In this document: in pieces, positions 23,171 through 34,418 of the stretch
Numbering within the stretch: position 1 is the stretch's first letter
How the letters are laid out: every line of letters starts with the position of its first letter
Assembly: GCA_000711775.1 (NCBI GenBank)
Contig: ARYC01000676.1
Location: forward strand, 1-64,000
Direction: 5' to 3'
DNA length: 64,000 nt
DNA from: Oxytricha trifallax
Lineage: Eukaryota; Ciliophora; Spirotrichea; Sporadotrichida; Oxytrichidae
The notes under the pieces: generated by a model
The model's database searches: none
What the model was told of the DNA's origin: nothing
The model's input: only the letters and a program-made list of their open reading frames with translations
Translations under genes and position numbers: made by a program

Positions 23171-24394
23171 TCATTTTTCTATTGTGAGTTAATTGCCTAC
23201 TTAAATACAGTCTTCACAGTCACCCCAATCGTTGGCAAAAAATATGCAAATGTAGCCACAATGAGTCACTGCTTTCATAATATCATCCAATTCCTTTGGT
23301 TTTTCTGAATTTTTGCCTGGTATAGATTCAATTATGTCATTTGCTGTGAAATGTTTGGCTAAAGGTGGTGGGGATTATTTTAATAGCAAAAATATGTCCT
23401 AGTTATGTCTTATATGGTAACCCATTCTGTTAACATAATCTTTTTATTTGACTTTTTTAATCCATACAATAGAATCAACAACTCTAAAAAGATCAAATTA
23501 AAAATATAATAAACCTAACTGTATCCCTTGTAGATCGTGAATGCAACAGCTTCAATAAACTTTGAAGTAATAGTCCAGATAAGCAAGTAGCCCGAATCCT
23601 AAAGGTGCTCAATCTATAAACTGTACAAATTTTGAATGCTTTATGTTTCATAATTAAAATTTCCCCCTTTCTTATATAGAAAATCCAGAGGACAAGAGTA
23701 ATCCACTTCCAATGCTGAGAACGACTCATTTCTTAAATTTCTTTGTACATTTCCAAATTTTTTAAGCTCATTTTTTTCAAAAGCATCTACATTTATTCTT
23801 ATAGGTGGGGTTTTAATATCCATGTTGTTATTTTAGAATTTTTATTACTGTTGATGCTTAATTTATTTTACGAATTATTTATGGACCATATTTTTAAGTT
23901 TATCTTATTTCTTTTTCTCAGATTCCAGGGCCTTAACATCCACAAAGTAGTTTTGTTATTTAGTTTATTGATTATTTTGATTCTGATTGTTATTTTTTCA
24001 TTAATTTCATTGAAATACTTCTCGAATGTGTTGACTAAGAATACCAAGGATTTTTGCTGAAATTCATTAACTATAAAATCTTGGATTATAAACTTAACGG
24101 GATAGGAGGCTTTGATTTAATTAATTTTCTGTTGAGTATTTTGTGTTGTAAACGAAACTGATTCAACTTCTTTCCTTGATAGCTTTTTTAATATTGTTAT
24201 TGTTGTTTATCATCTTTGATTTTAATTATTTGATTTTTAAGAACGTCTCTTGCCCCTTTTTATTTATTTAAAATTTTTGTTGAATTTATTAACTGCATAA
24301 TAGTATATTTTTTAATAATTATAGTTTCCTGTAGTTTGTGGATGAGATTTTTATCTGAATCATTTTTCTTTTCTTCATTTTCATCTATCTCCAT
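23171..24394 (-). CDS. MT-A70-family (METTL3/METTL14/MTA-like) protein
   Basis: In the ciliate code the frame starts at ATG 24392-24394 (MEIDENEEKKNDSDKN), with an acidic/basic Gln-rich N-terminal third. The C-terminal part follows the MT-A70 pattern: NLYSLQIEHLQDSGYLLIWT, then IVWIKKVKQKDYVNRMGYHI and RHNQDIFLLLKQ, ending at TGA 23171-23173. A 38-nt intron (23482-23519) restores the GY-V--IVWIK block. The catalytic DPPW is absent: the matching region reads EVDYSCPLDF. This resembles non-catalytic family members such as METTL14 or ciliate MTA9. Two one-base shifts, both in A-runs (near 24163 and 24010), break the N-terminal half; they may be decay or assembly errors. In ciliates, MTA proteins form a DNA N6-adenine methyltransferase complex. 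Confidence 0.65.
23482..23519 (-). other. 38-nt intron in the MT-A70-like gene
   Basis: Starts GTTAGG and ends TTTTTAGAG on the minus strand. Removing it joins KGY to IVDSIVWIKK, the order expected in MT-A70 proteins. Confidence 0.55.
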
Positions 24395-25340
24395 AATTTA
24401 TTATATAGTCATTTAATAATAGTTATCATTTAAAAAAATTAAATATGATTTCACTTCATTTTACAGTGTTTAGTTGTTATAAGAGTTCATTCAGTTTGTT
24501 GGCTGTATATATCTATTGTCCACTGATTTTTTAGCAATTTTAATTTTAGGAAATATTTTCTCAGATTCTTAGCATCTTTTTTAAGCGTTAATTGCATCTC
24601 TGCCAACAATTAGTTTAAAGTTCTTGAGGTTATTATTCTTGGTAAGTAAAGACTTGTGACTACCAATTATGTGTTGTTTGATTTTTTTACTGCATTTTTC
24701 TTTAATTTCAACATTGATTTCTAAACAGTATTGGTGCCTGTAAACTATTCTATTGCAAGGGTTAACTTTGTGCTCTATTTCTTCAGATTATTAGAAATTC
24801 TGATTCTTAACCATCTTGTGATAGGATTATGACTTTGATCTATAGAAATAGTGAAAGTTTTGTTTATTTATAATAAAGGTTTGTTTGAAGTTACAAATAT
24901 ACTTAATCTAAATTTAATAAGAATCTGGGAAAAAAAGATTTCGATTAAAACTTTTAAATATTTATGGATTGATTAGAAAGTTTTACAGATCACTTAGCTT
25001 TATTTTGATTTAAGCTAAAGTAATTGAATGCTATCATTACTTAATAAATTTTATAAAAATGAAGTATATAACTCAAGCTATTTCTGAAAAAGCAGGTAAG
25101 TATAATTTTAATCTAGATAATTATAAACCTAAATATATTAATTTAGAATTTTCTTAAAAGAAAAAAAGTATATATTTTAACAAATATATATATAAAAATA
25201 AATAACTTTAGTTAGTTAGTTTCTAATGATAATGTTTATTTATAATTATCATTACAATAATAAAAGCTCAAAAATTGCTTATAAGAATATTAACAAAATA
25301 AACCAAAATTATTTTATTCCCTGAACAAATTCTTTATCAC
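24395..25340. other. AT-rich stretch before a TBE
   Basis: No convincing frame. The patch 24480-24860 is less AT-rich and may hold more macronucleus-destined sequence, but I could not find a frame that holds. Confidence 0.35.
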
Positions 25341-25480
25341 ATTCAAAACCCCAAGAACCTTTCAGTAGTTTGATTGAGTTTTTATAGATAAAAGTAGACT
25401 ATTAGTGCATACTTTATTAGAGTTTTAATAGGGTTTATGTAGGGGTTTAATGTTTAAATATTAGTAATTTAAGTGAGTAT

Positions 25481-26503
25481 ATGCGAGGTTTGGGGTCTAT
25501 TTATGACAGTGAGATATGGATGTGATGAATATAGTGATCAACTAAAACTTATTCTAAATTACGCATTCATTGCAAGACTCCTCCATAAATCTCCTGCAAC
25601 TGTGAGTACTCACTGTCTATTAGCATTGAATTTAAAGAGATAGCAACTTAATTTTAAGCATAAGATACCCTTAAAATTTATGCAGCATCAAATTGATTAT
25701 CTTATTAATGATAAGACTCTTAAATACTGGGCTCATTTCTCTCTGGCCGAGAGGGCTGTGATTTTTCATCGCCATTTTTCTGAGCTACACATCTCTGCTT
25801 AGTCTATAACTAAAATATATAAAAGAAAGGAATATCTTACAAGACAGTCAATCGCGTTAAGAGAGTGATTGACTTTAATGTTCCATTTTATAAGACTAAT
25901 TTAAATTATATATTCAATTAAATGATGAGGTCTTAAGAGCAAAATATAAAGTTCATACATGCTGACGAAGCTGTATTAACATTCAATAGCTTTATACCAA
26001 GGTCTTGGTACAAGAGTTATAGTAATATAGAAGTATATTATTAAAAGGTTAAAGTTTAAACTTATGCTATTCTTGGTAGAATAAGTGAAGATAGTGGCCT
26101 ATAGACTTATGTTATACACCCTCTCTCTATAAAGACCGAATAATATATTAAGTACTTTCAATAAATCAGAGACAAATACGATGACTAAGAGATTATTCTA
26201 TTCGTTGATAACTTATCAGTTCATAAAACTAAAGACACAAGGAAAGAATATGAAAGGTTAAACATAACACCTGTATTTAATGTTCCCTACAGTCCTCAGT
26301 TCAATGGAATTGAATTATATTGGGGGTTATTGAAAGGCCACTACAAGAAACTTCTACTATATCACTTGATGCACGACTTGAAGATAGATACAGTCGATTT
26401 TATTAAGAGTGCTGCTAAGAGAGTCAGCGATGATAAAGCTAAAGTATGCGCAAGAGAAGGGAGATTTTGTGTATATAAATAAGTTTTAGATTTAAACGAA
26501 TGA
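25481..26503 (+). pseudogene. TBE-A1 42-kDa-type transposase, decayed
   Basis: Start ATG 25481 (MRGLGS) and stop TGA 26501-26503 by comparison with A2 and A3. DDE residues of the IS630-Tc1 type are visible: Asp in FIHADEAV, Asp in ILFVDNLSVHKTK, Glu in VPYSPQFNGIELYWG. The KYWAHFSLA segment before them belongs to the helical N-terminal region. Relative to A2, about 25 bases are missing just after the start and one base is missing near 25826, so it cannot give full-length protein. TBE transposases are known to take part in genome rearrangement in Oxytricha. Confidence 0.85.
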
Positions 26504-26509
26504 ATAAGT

Positions 26510-28190
26510 TCACATATTAAATTTGCCCGTAAAGGGATTTGGCTTCTCTTTCTTTTCTTCCTCTTAAGGCTTGCTTGGGCCCATGTTTCTTCTCTTAGTG
26601 CCAGCTCCTGCATCTATGTTCATCTCTTCTGGCTTTTATAAATCTTTGAAGAGCCTCTTACTCAATTCATGTTTTACCTGTGATTTTCTCTCTCTGTTTA
26701 ATTTGCTGCGCTCATTCATCAAGTGAATAGCAGTGCCAACTTTTTCTATAAAGTTAGAAGACTAAGCTTACTAGAGATGAATGGATGCTTCTATAGTTCC
26801 TAGAGCCAGGTGTCGCTGGTTTTTATTCCTTGCTTCTCTTTTTCCTCAGGAGAGATGCTGTAGCGTTTCTTATGAGCTTCTTAAACAACTTCATTTAAGT
26901 ACTCAGGTTTCAGAGTTGCAAGAACAACAAAGAAGAAGTTTCTTTCTGGCAACTTATTAGAGAGCTGTAGCTTTGATGGAAGGTAGAGAGCTACGTCTGG
27001 ATCACTCATAGCATCGTCATATAGGTTTGTCACTGATATTTCAGGGTAGTTAGGTATCTCTATCATCCTAATTTCATTAGACTTAAAAGCTTTTTTCTCT
27101 TCACTTAGGGTCGAATTCAATCATAAATCGAAAATTAAATATTCAAATAAATCAACAAACCGAAGAATATAGTATAATTTATAATAAAAATGTAATAAAT
27201 TAAAAGTTTAATGATTTTGATGCTTGAGTTGTGATGGAGTGGAGTCACTCAATTTTAGTATGTTCTGCAGTTGATTGAACATTTTTGTTCAAGGCTGCAT
27301 ATAGTGCCAAGTTATTCTCATCTCATTTAAGATCTCTAAACGCTGCCAAAATTTTGTCATTTTATAATATCCAGAGTGAGTCACCAAATTTTATTTTTTT
27401 TGCGACTCACTCCGCTTTAATAATTTATATTGTTCAAAATTCTCATCTAATTCATCATTGCTTTCATTATTTTATTGAATGCTTTTTACACAAAAATAGA
27501 ATTATTTATTTTATAAACATAAAGTTGCTATAATAAGCAACATGATTTAAAGGTGTTAGTTATAGATAAGATGGTTTTTGCATTTCAAAGATTGAAATGC
27601 ATTTTTGTGTAAAAAGCATTCAATAAAATAATGAAAGCAATGATGAATTAGATGAGAATTTTGAACAATATAAATTATTAAAGCGGAGTGAATCGCAAAA
27701 AAAATAAAATTTGGTGACTCACTCTGGATATTGTAAAATGACAAAATTTTGGCAGCGTTTAGAGATTTTAAATGAGATGAGAATAACTTGGCACTATATG
27801 CAGCCTTGAACAAAAATGTTCAATCAACTGCAGAATAAACTAAAAATTGAGTGACTCCACTCCATCACAACTCAAGCATCAAAATCATTAAACTTTTAAT
27901 TTATTACATTTTTATTATAAATTATACTATATTCTTCGGTTTGTTGATTTATTTGAATATTTAATTTTCGATTTATGATTGAATTCGACCTAACTCAGTA
28001 AGGCTTTTAAGAATGAGATTTTAGTTCCCTCCTAAGTCGGCAAGAACAATCCAACTATAATGGATTTATTAATCTTACTTTAGAACTTACCTTGCTATAC
28101 CAATTATCTAAAGAGGTCCTCTTTACTTCGAAATTTTCCTATTAAATCTAGAGATTAAATTCTCTTCATTGCATCATTTATAGACTCCAT
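26510..28190 (-). pseudogene. TBE-A1 22-kDa-type protein, split by a foldback element
   Basis: The stop (26510-26512) lies 6 bp from the transposase stop. The start is at 28188-28190. Middle part: MIEIPNYPEISVTNLYDDAM and LSNKLPERNFFFVVLATLKP. The basic tail is rich in Lys/Glu. The 27108-27990 insertion divides it. From the outer ATG the protein would be about 263 codons; from the internal Met of MIEIPN it would be about 184, nearer the 22 kDa usually quoted. Function unknown. Confidence 0.8.
27108..27990. mobile_element. Foldback element, 883 bp, inside the TBE-A1 22-kDa-type gene
   Basis: Arms of about 380-390 bp are almost exact inverted copies, starting GGGTCGAATTCAATCATAAA and ending with its complement. 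A spacer of about 100 bp is centred near 27545. TA flanks both sides. Sister copies A2 and A3 lack it at this place, so it entered after TBE-A1 did. Both arms contain the same accidental 60-70-codon frame (MFKAAYSAKLFSSHL), which I do not take as a gene. Confidence 0.85.
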
Positions 28191-28651
28191 CTTGCTTCTT
28201 CTTTCTAGAAATGTTAATTAAATTTAAAATTATCGATATCCATTCTAAGTTTATTAAAATCTTAATACTAAATAGGGAGGACCTACTGGAGGTTAACCTT
28301 AAAAATATATGAGGAGAAGCATTGAAAAACTTGCTCTTAGTTTCACAGATTGATTTCCATTTTTATCAATATATCTCCATTAAATTGCTCCTAATAATGT
28401 TTAATTATTTTAGGAGGTCCTACAAATTAAGTTCAAACTTGATTTGGAGGACCTCATAGAGAAACAAAACTTTGTTAGGAGTATTTTAATTTACTAAAAT
28501 GTATAAAATTCTCATAAAATATGTCAACTTACATTCTTTTATCGTTAGTTAATTTTCTTACCTCTCAGCCAAGAATCTACCAGAGTGTCTTATACAAAAC
28601 TATTATAGTTTATCAAGGTAGATTTTATCATTATTATAACAGCAAACTAAA
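28191..28651. promoter_or_regulatory. Divergent upstream region of TBE-A1
   Basis: Lies between the starts of the 22-kDa-type (-) and 57-kDa-type (+) genes. It holds several copies of GGAGGACCT and its complement AGGTCCTCC near 28275, 28412 and 28443. The same palindromic blocks recur in A2 (50490-50760) and A3 (55000-55260). Confidence 0.55.
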
Positions 28652-30092
28652 ATGAGCGCTAACCTTTTGAGAGAGCTGCATTACTTAGGTAAAGTAAATA
28701 AATATTATCATTCCAGAAACCAAGAAAAGTAGACACCAGAGACGCTTGTACTCAATGGGAGCTTACTTATGACAACTTTGACCAGTCTAGCTTTGAGATT
28801 TAAATATAAGTTAAGTAGGAGGTTGTCAAAGAAGCTGAGCAAATTGAGGAGGAGGTTAAACAACCCGCCATAGAGCATTAATAAATACCAGTCAAAGCTG
28901 ACTATTAATGCAAAGAATGCAATAAAGTTTTCCCTTACAAGTCAACTTATAAGAGACACTTGAGAGATATATACAACGATATGCCAAGGTTATATCTCAA
29001 GCATTAAAAGAAAGATGGAAAGTATGTCTGTGAGTTCTGTGAGAAGCCATATTCTCATACTAGAGACCTCAAAGTGCACTTAAAGAAAAAGCACAATTAA
29101 AGTTTTGTCTTTATTCATGAACCCACAGGGAATAGATTCCTCTAAAAGAGAAGATCAAGAAACCCAGTGGAGTCTCTTAGAGTTGAAGTCTAGAAGTAAG
29201 TTAAAATGAAGAAAGCAGTCAAGAACTTTCCAGTCTCTGAGATCAATAAAATCATGGTTAAAATAGAGGCAATGAAGATTCCCATATTAAAAATTATTGA
29301 CTTAGATTCTTGCCTAGAAAGCTACCTCACTCTTGAAGATAAAATAGAGAAGAGAGTCATTACTGATGACTAATATGCTTACAAGATATATCCTTTCAAT
29401 TACTTCCTTGCTGATGACAAGTTCCAAATGGAATTTGCTAATGAGTATTATGCTCTTTAAAAGGCAAAGTTAAATAAGTGCAGGCATATCATCTAGCTTG
29501 ATGCTATTTTACTTGGTAAAGATCATGTAGCGTTCAGGCTTCCATTACTTGAAATGACTTACAGAGAATTATTATCTGACAATAGATGTCAGAGATAAAT
29601 TAGCTAGATAGTATAGCAGATAGTTGAAGGAATTGAAGAGCTTCACAAGCTTCGTTATGTTCATAGAGACTTAAAGCCAGAGAATATCATGTTGAACTTT
29701 AAGCCTCTTATAGTTTATATTATAGACTTCAACAGAGCTCAAAGAGTGCAAGCCTCTGCATAAGGAAATGCTTACGCCACTCCTGGATATTTCCCAGAGA
29801 GAGAAGATTGGAGAGATGGAGACACTTAATGGGACATCTGGGCTCTAGCAGTAATAATAATAGAGAGCGACATGCCAAGAAACGATTACTTTAGCTGCAG
29901 GGGTGAGAGAGATTCTAAGCAGAGAATCAAACAATATCTCGATAAAAATAAAATAAATGGAGGTCTCAGAGAACTTGCATACTCAACTATTATCAAGCCA
30001 AGCTAAGATAATTAACAAACAATAGAAACAATCAACTTAGAAAGATAAAATTCAGAGAACTGGCACATGATTCTAAGCTTATGCTTATGTGA
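28652..30092 (+). pseudogene. TBE-A1 57-kDa-type zinc-finger/kinase protein
   Basis: ATG 28652 (MSANLLR) to TGA about 30090; about 480 codons, the usual length. Two C2H2 fingers: YQCKECNKVF...H, and CEFCEKPYSHTRDLKVHLKK. The kinase-like domain holds AYKIYPFNYFLADD (candidate ATP Lys), YVHRDLKPENIML (catalytic loop), DFNRAQRV in the DFG position, ATPGYFPEREDW (activation-segment end) and WDIWALAVIIIESDMPRNDY. The Gly of DFG is Asn in every TBE copy here. An early frameshift after MSANLLR and a 7-base loss near the C terminus break this copy. Role in the element unknown. Confidence 0.8.
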
Positions 30093-30168
30093 AATTTTTT
30101 TTAAAAATCGCTTGTTATGCTCACTTAAATTACTAATATTTAAACATTAAATCCCTACATAAACCTTA

Positions 30169-30461
30169 TTGTAGGAATACATTCGATTTGAGAAAATGAA
30201 TTAAATATATAATTACCTTCAGTTATGTTTTTGGAGAATGTCTCCAAGGCTTGTTATTGGTATAATGATTTTATCTCTTCTTCCAAGCGAGAAAAACCCC
30301 TTTTACTATTTTTGGGAGTAATAGTAAAGTCCAGTTAAAATTGCGGGATCTACCGTATAATCGACTCAAATTTGAATTTTGAGTCACTTTGGATTTGATA
30401 ACTGCCATGATTTTAATGTTTAATTAATTTAATTTTAATTCATTTTCCCAAATTCCTACAA
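30169..30461. mobile_element. MITE, 293 bp, inside the right terminal repeat of TBE-A1
   Basis: Ends TTGTAGGAATACATTCGA and its inverted TTCCTACAA partner, flanked by TA (30167-30168, 30462-30463). The interrupted TBE repeat continues exactly on both sides. Ends and some internal pieces (agtaaagtccag, aactgcca) match the 415-bp element at 38895-39309, so the two are one family. Confidence 0.85.
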
Positions 30462-30552
30462 TATTAAAACCCTAATAAAGTTGCACTAATAGTCTATTTT
30501 TATAAATCAAAAACTCAATCAAACTACTGAAAGGGTTTTGTGAGTTTTGATT

Positions 30553-31937
30553 ATCAGATAAACAAAATGAAATTTAATTATAAATTTATTGTATAAGATT
30601 ATAAGGAATTTAATTTAATAGTGGTTTTTTTACAGTTTAAAAATATTTTATTGTTTTATGTAAAAATGAAATTCATAGGATTGAATAATAATAATAGTAT
30701 AGAAATAAAGAAGTTTAATTTATTTAATTTAATTTTTAATTTTATATTTAATTGTAAATAAATTTGCACAGCTGTGCGGATTTTACATAATAATTTTTAG
30801 ATTTATCGATTTATAATTTATTGAAACATATAATGAAATAATTTTATCAATTAAATTAATCTTAGAACTCCACACAGCTGTGTGAATTTTGTGCAATCAT
30901 TCTTTTCCATATCAGTTAAAATCTATAATGATGCATTTTGAGATAATTATAATAATTTTCAAGCGCGTTACCAACTTTTTGAAAGTTGGTAACGCGTCCA
31001 TTAAATATATAAATATTAAGATGTATAATATATGCTCAATATAATGTCTTCACTTATTTAATCTATAATGACTTCATAATTTTCATATTGAATCAAAGCT
31101 ATAATAACTCTTATATAGTTTAGTAATATTAAGCTTAAATTGTTTAATATTTATCAGTCTTATTAGTAATATTCTATTCATATTTATGCTTAATTGTATT
31201 TAGATTTAACAGTAATCAATTCGTGATAGAACTTTATTCTATTAAGATCTTATAAAAATTAATTTGTGGATAAGAAACTATCATAAGAATAAATTCATGA
31301 ATCAAAATTACTACTAATAAAAATCTTAAAAATCTATATAGAATTAGTAAAACTTTAACAATAAATTTTTGATTCCTGAATCAATGAAAACAATTATTAA
31401 GTAAATTTTATAATGTTACTTAGTTCTTAAACAAGTTTATACTTAATGTTAAATTACATAAATCAAATTTGCCTTAATTTATAAATAATATATTTCTCAG
31501 TATATAATTTATATTAGGAATTCAGAATATTAATTTGTTAGATTACATTACTCAATCTCAAGTTAATATATTATATTTTAAATATTATAAAAAATGGGTT
31601 TAATAAGATAGTCCAGAGATTATAAAGATCTCTGGATCTAAAATTTTTAACAAGAACCTAAAAGAGTGAATATTTGGATTAAATAATAAAATGTGTTTTA
31701 AAAGTAAAAAAATATATTTAACAATATGTCTATTATAAACGGCTTATTAATCCGCACAACTGTGCGGAAATTCTTTATAACTTATAAATTTAATAAATAG
31801 TTTGGACTTTTATTAATAAAAATAAACTCTATCAAATTTTTCACTAATTGTAGAATTAAAAGAAATTTAAGAATTTGTCTACTTATTAAACAATCATTAG
31901 ATTTTATTGTGAAAAAACTTAATTAATTTCTTTAGAT
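30553..31937. other. AT-rich spacer with several perfect palindromes
   Basis: Between two TBEs. GCACAGCTGTGC at 30766, CACACAGCTGTGTG at 30871 and CCGCACAACTGTGCGG at 31752 share a CACAGCTGTG-like core and a downstream ATTTT. The 30964-30996 hairpin is described separately. No reading frame. Confidence 0.5.
30964..30996. repeat. 15-bp perfect hairpin with a 3-nt loop
   Basis: CGCGTTACCAACTTT, loop TTG, AAAGTTGGTAACGCG. Perfect pairing and high GC content in AT-rich surroundings. Confidence 0.8.
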
Positions 31938-32020
31938 AATCAAAACCCCAAAACCCCTTAATGAGGTTTATAAGTTTTTTATTTGTAGGGAATTTGTTAG
32001 GGGTTGGGGTTATTAATTCA

Positions 32021-33078
32021 ATGCGAGACAAAATTAACAAGCTTCTGGGGTTTATTTATGATGAAGAGTATATAGATTTAGTGTTTAAACTGCGTTATGG
32101 ATGTGATATGTATAGTGAATAAGTCAAACCAGTACTGAACTATAAGTCTATTGCACTGCTCTTAAAGCGAAGTTCATCGACTGTTCGCTCTCACTGCTTG
32201 AAAGCTGTGTAATTAAAGCAAAAATAGCTGAATTCTTAGCCTAAGAGGGAGTTTCTATAGAAGCATATTGACTATTATATTAATGAAAAAATTTTGAAGT
32301 ATTGGGCTCACTTCTCTCTCGACTAACGAGCTATTATGTTTCACCGCCAGTTCCCTGAGTTGGAGACCCTGCATAATCTGTTGAAAAAATATATAAACGA
32401 AACGGTATCACTTACAAAGGTGTAAATCGTATCAAGAGAGTAATTGATTTCACTCTGCCATTTTATAACAACAACTTAAATTATATTTATAATTTAATGC
32501 AGAGAGCCTAATAGAATAATATTAAGTTTATTCATGCTGACGAGGCTGTGTTTACACTCAACACTTTCATCTAGAAGTCTTGGTATAAGACGCATAGTAA
32601 CATAGAAGTATATGACTAAAAAGTCAAGGTATAAACAATGGCAATTCTTGGAGGTGTTAGCGAGGATACTGGTTTAGAAACTTATGTTATTCATCCTCGC
32701 TCTATTAAGACAGAGCAGTATATTAAGTTCTTAGAGCAGCTGAGAGAGAAGTACCCTGAATAAGAGATTATACTATTCGTTGATAATCTTTCTGTTCATA
32801 AGACTAAAGAAACAAGGAAGAGTTATGAGCAACTTAGAATAACGCCAGTGTTCAACGTACCTTACAGTCCATAGTTTAATGGAATTGAGTTCTACTGGGG
32901 TATATTAAAAGGCCATTACAAGAAACTGCTGCTATACCACTTGATGCATGACCTACCTATCGATACAGTAGACTTTATTAAAAGCTCAGCGAAGAGAGTA
33001 GATAATTTATTGGCTTAAAAGTGTGCTAAAGAAGGGAGAGTGAATGTATATAAATAAGTTTTGTAGTTAAGTTAATGA
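32021..33078 (+). pseudogene. TBE-B1 42-kDa-type transposase, one frameshift
   Basis: ATG 32021 (MRDKINKLLGFIYDEEYIDL) to TGA 33076-33078, about 352 codons. The frame is open in the ciliate code except for a one-base shift near 32390, after a segment reading ELETLHNLLKKY. The DDE residues are intact: FIHADEAVFTLN, ILFVDNLSVHKTKE, YSPQFNGIEFYWG. Nineteen or more Gln codons are TAA/TAG. Being nearly whole, it is a good reference for the family. Confidence 0.85.
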
Positions 33079-33087
33079 ATATATAAG

Positions 33088-33856
33088 TCACATTTAAAAT
33101 TCTTTAGAGGGAGCTGGCTTCTCTTTCTTTTCTTCTATTTCTTGCTTCCCTCCTCCTAAGTTTCTTCTCTTGCTGCCAGCTCCAGCATCTATGTTCATTG
33201 ACTCTGGAGGCTAAATATTAGAGTAAAGTCTCTTACTAACTTCATACTTTGTCTGCGACTTTCGCTCTCTGTGAAGCTTGCTCTATTTCTACATCAAGAA
33301 GATGCCAGTACTAGATTTTTTCTAATGAGTTAAACTACAAATTTTACTTGAAATATATGGGTGCTTCTGCAGCTCTGATAGCCAGCTCTCACTTATCTTA
33401 ATCCCTTGTTTATCCTTATCTTCTGAAGAGATGCTGTACCTTTTCTTATGAGATTCTTGAATAATTTCTTTCAAGTAATCACCTTTAATTGTTGCAAGTA
33501 TGCCAAAGAAATAGTTTCTTTCAGGTAGTTTATTTGACAACTACTTCTTAGTAAGCAGTTACTGCGAAACCTCTGGGTCGTTCATAGCATCATCATATAA
33601 GTTAGTCACTAAAATTTTTGCAAACTTTACATCTTAAGTTTTCAATGCTTTCTTCTCTTCGCAGAGTATCTCTCTTAGAAATGAAATTTTAGTATCTTCA
33701 ATCTTTGGCAGGAACAAACCAATTACATAATCAAGATTAGTTTCTATGACTTCATTACCTTGCTGCTCCAGGTAGCGATGCAAATCCTCCTTGCTTCTAA
33801 ATCTTTGAATCAATTCTTGTGCTTACTAATTTCATTGCATCATTCATTGACTCCAT
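33088..33856 (-). CDS. TBE-B1 22-kDa-type protein
   Basis: Convergent with the transposase; the stops are 9 bp apart. ATG at 33854-33856. Conserved blocks are IGLFLP near residue 45, the LSNKLPERNYFFGILATIKG segment and a Lys/Glu-rich tail ending KEFQM. The place where subfamily A has a GTAAGT...TATAG look-alike reads straight through here (EVIETNLDYVIGLFLP), which argues against an intron. No known domain. Confidence 0.65.
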
Positions 33857-34418
33857 CTTGTTTACAGATCTAAGAAATAATATTCAAATTTAAGCTTATT
33901 GATTTCAATTAAATACCTCTGTAAAACTTACTATTAAATATGGGCATCCTTTAGGAGATCAACCTCTAAGAAGGATATGGAGAAGGTTTTGAGAACTGGT
34001 TTCAAACTTGAGAGATTGATATCAATTTCTACTGTAATAGTTCCATATTTTTAAATTTAAATTGGTACGTACTTAATTAGGAGCAGCTCCTAAAATGCTA
34101 GTACTTAATTAGGAGCATTAATTAAAGCTAGTACTTAATTAGGAGCACCCTAATTTTAATCATAAAATCACAAAATACCTCCTAAAGCAGTACGTACTTA
34201 ATTAGGTGCACCTCCTAAATCGGTACGTGCTATAATCAACTTATTATTTAAAGTAAAAATGGTTACTTTCTCACCCAGATTTAGAGCTTGAACGTCTAGC
34301 ACTCAAATTTCTTCTCCAATACTCTAAAAACTTCCCTTCAAACTTATAGGCTTGCAAAGCTCTCATATAAGCTCTTCGTTATAGAGGCAGTTTTATAATT
34401 TTAAATTCAAATTTGAAT
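33857..34418. promoter_or_regulatory. Divergent upstream region of TBE-B1 with GTACTTAATTAGGAGC repeats
   Basis: Five or more copies of (C/G)TACTTAATTAGGAGC or GTACTTAATTAGGTGC between 34064 and 34215, mixed with GGAGCAGCTCC and GTACGTAC palindromes. The array lies between the divergent starts of the 22-kDa-type and 57-kDa-type genes. Subfamily A carries a different palindrome at the same place. Confidence 0.6.

Larger units (their letters stand above)
25344..30549 (+). mobile_element. TBE transposon A1, full length, with two insertions
   Basis: Flanked by ATT on both sides (25341-25343, 30550-30552). The ends begin CAAAACCCCAA; the subfamily A terminal repeat is about 145 bp and continues ...TTTCAGTAGTTTGATTGAG. 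Gene order is the transposase (+), the 22-kDa-type gene (-) and the 57-kDa-type gene (+). An 883-bp foldback element splits the 22-kDa-type gene and a 293-bp MITE lies inside the right terminal repeat. Net of these it is about 4.03 kb. The outer right end has drifted (GGGGTTTTG has become GAGTTTTG). Confidence 0.92.

Noticed and set aside
23743-24060. 105-codon plus-strand frame, hydrophobic
   Set aside because: Antisense of the MT-A70-like gene. Its T-rich composition makes it look like a membrane protein.
27285-27813. Two similar frames starting MFKAAYSAKLFSSHL
   Set aside because: They are the same arm of a foldback element read in both directions, with no homologue outside it in the window.
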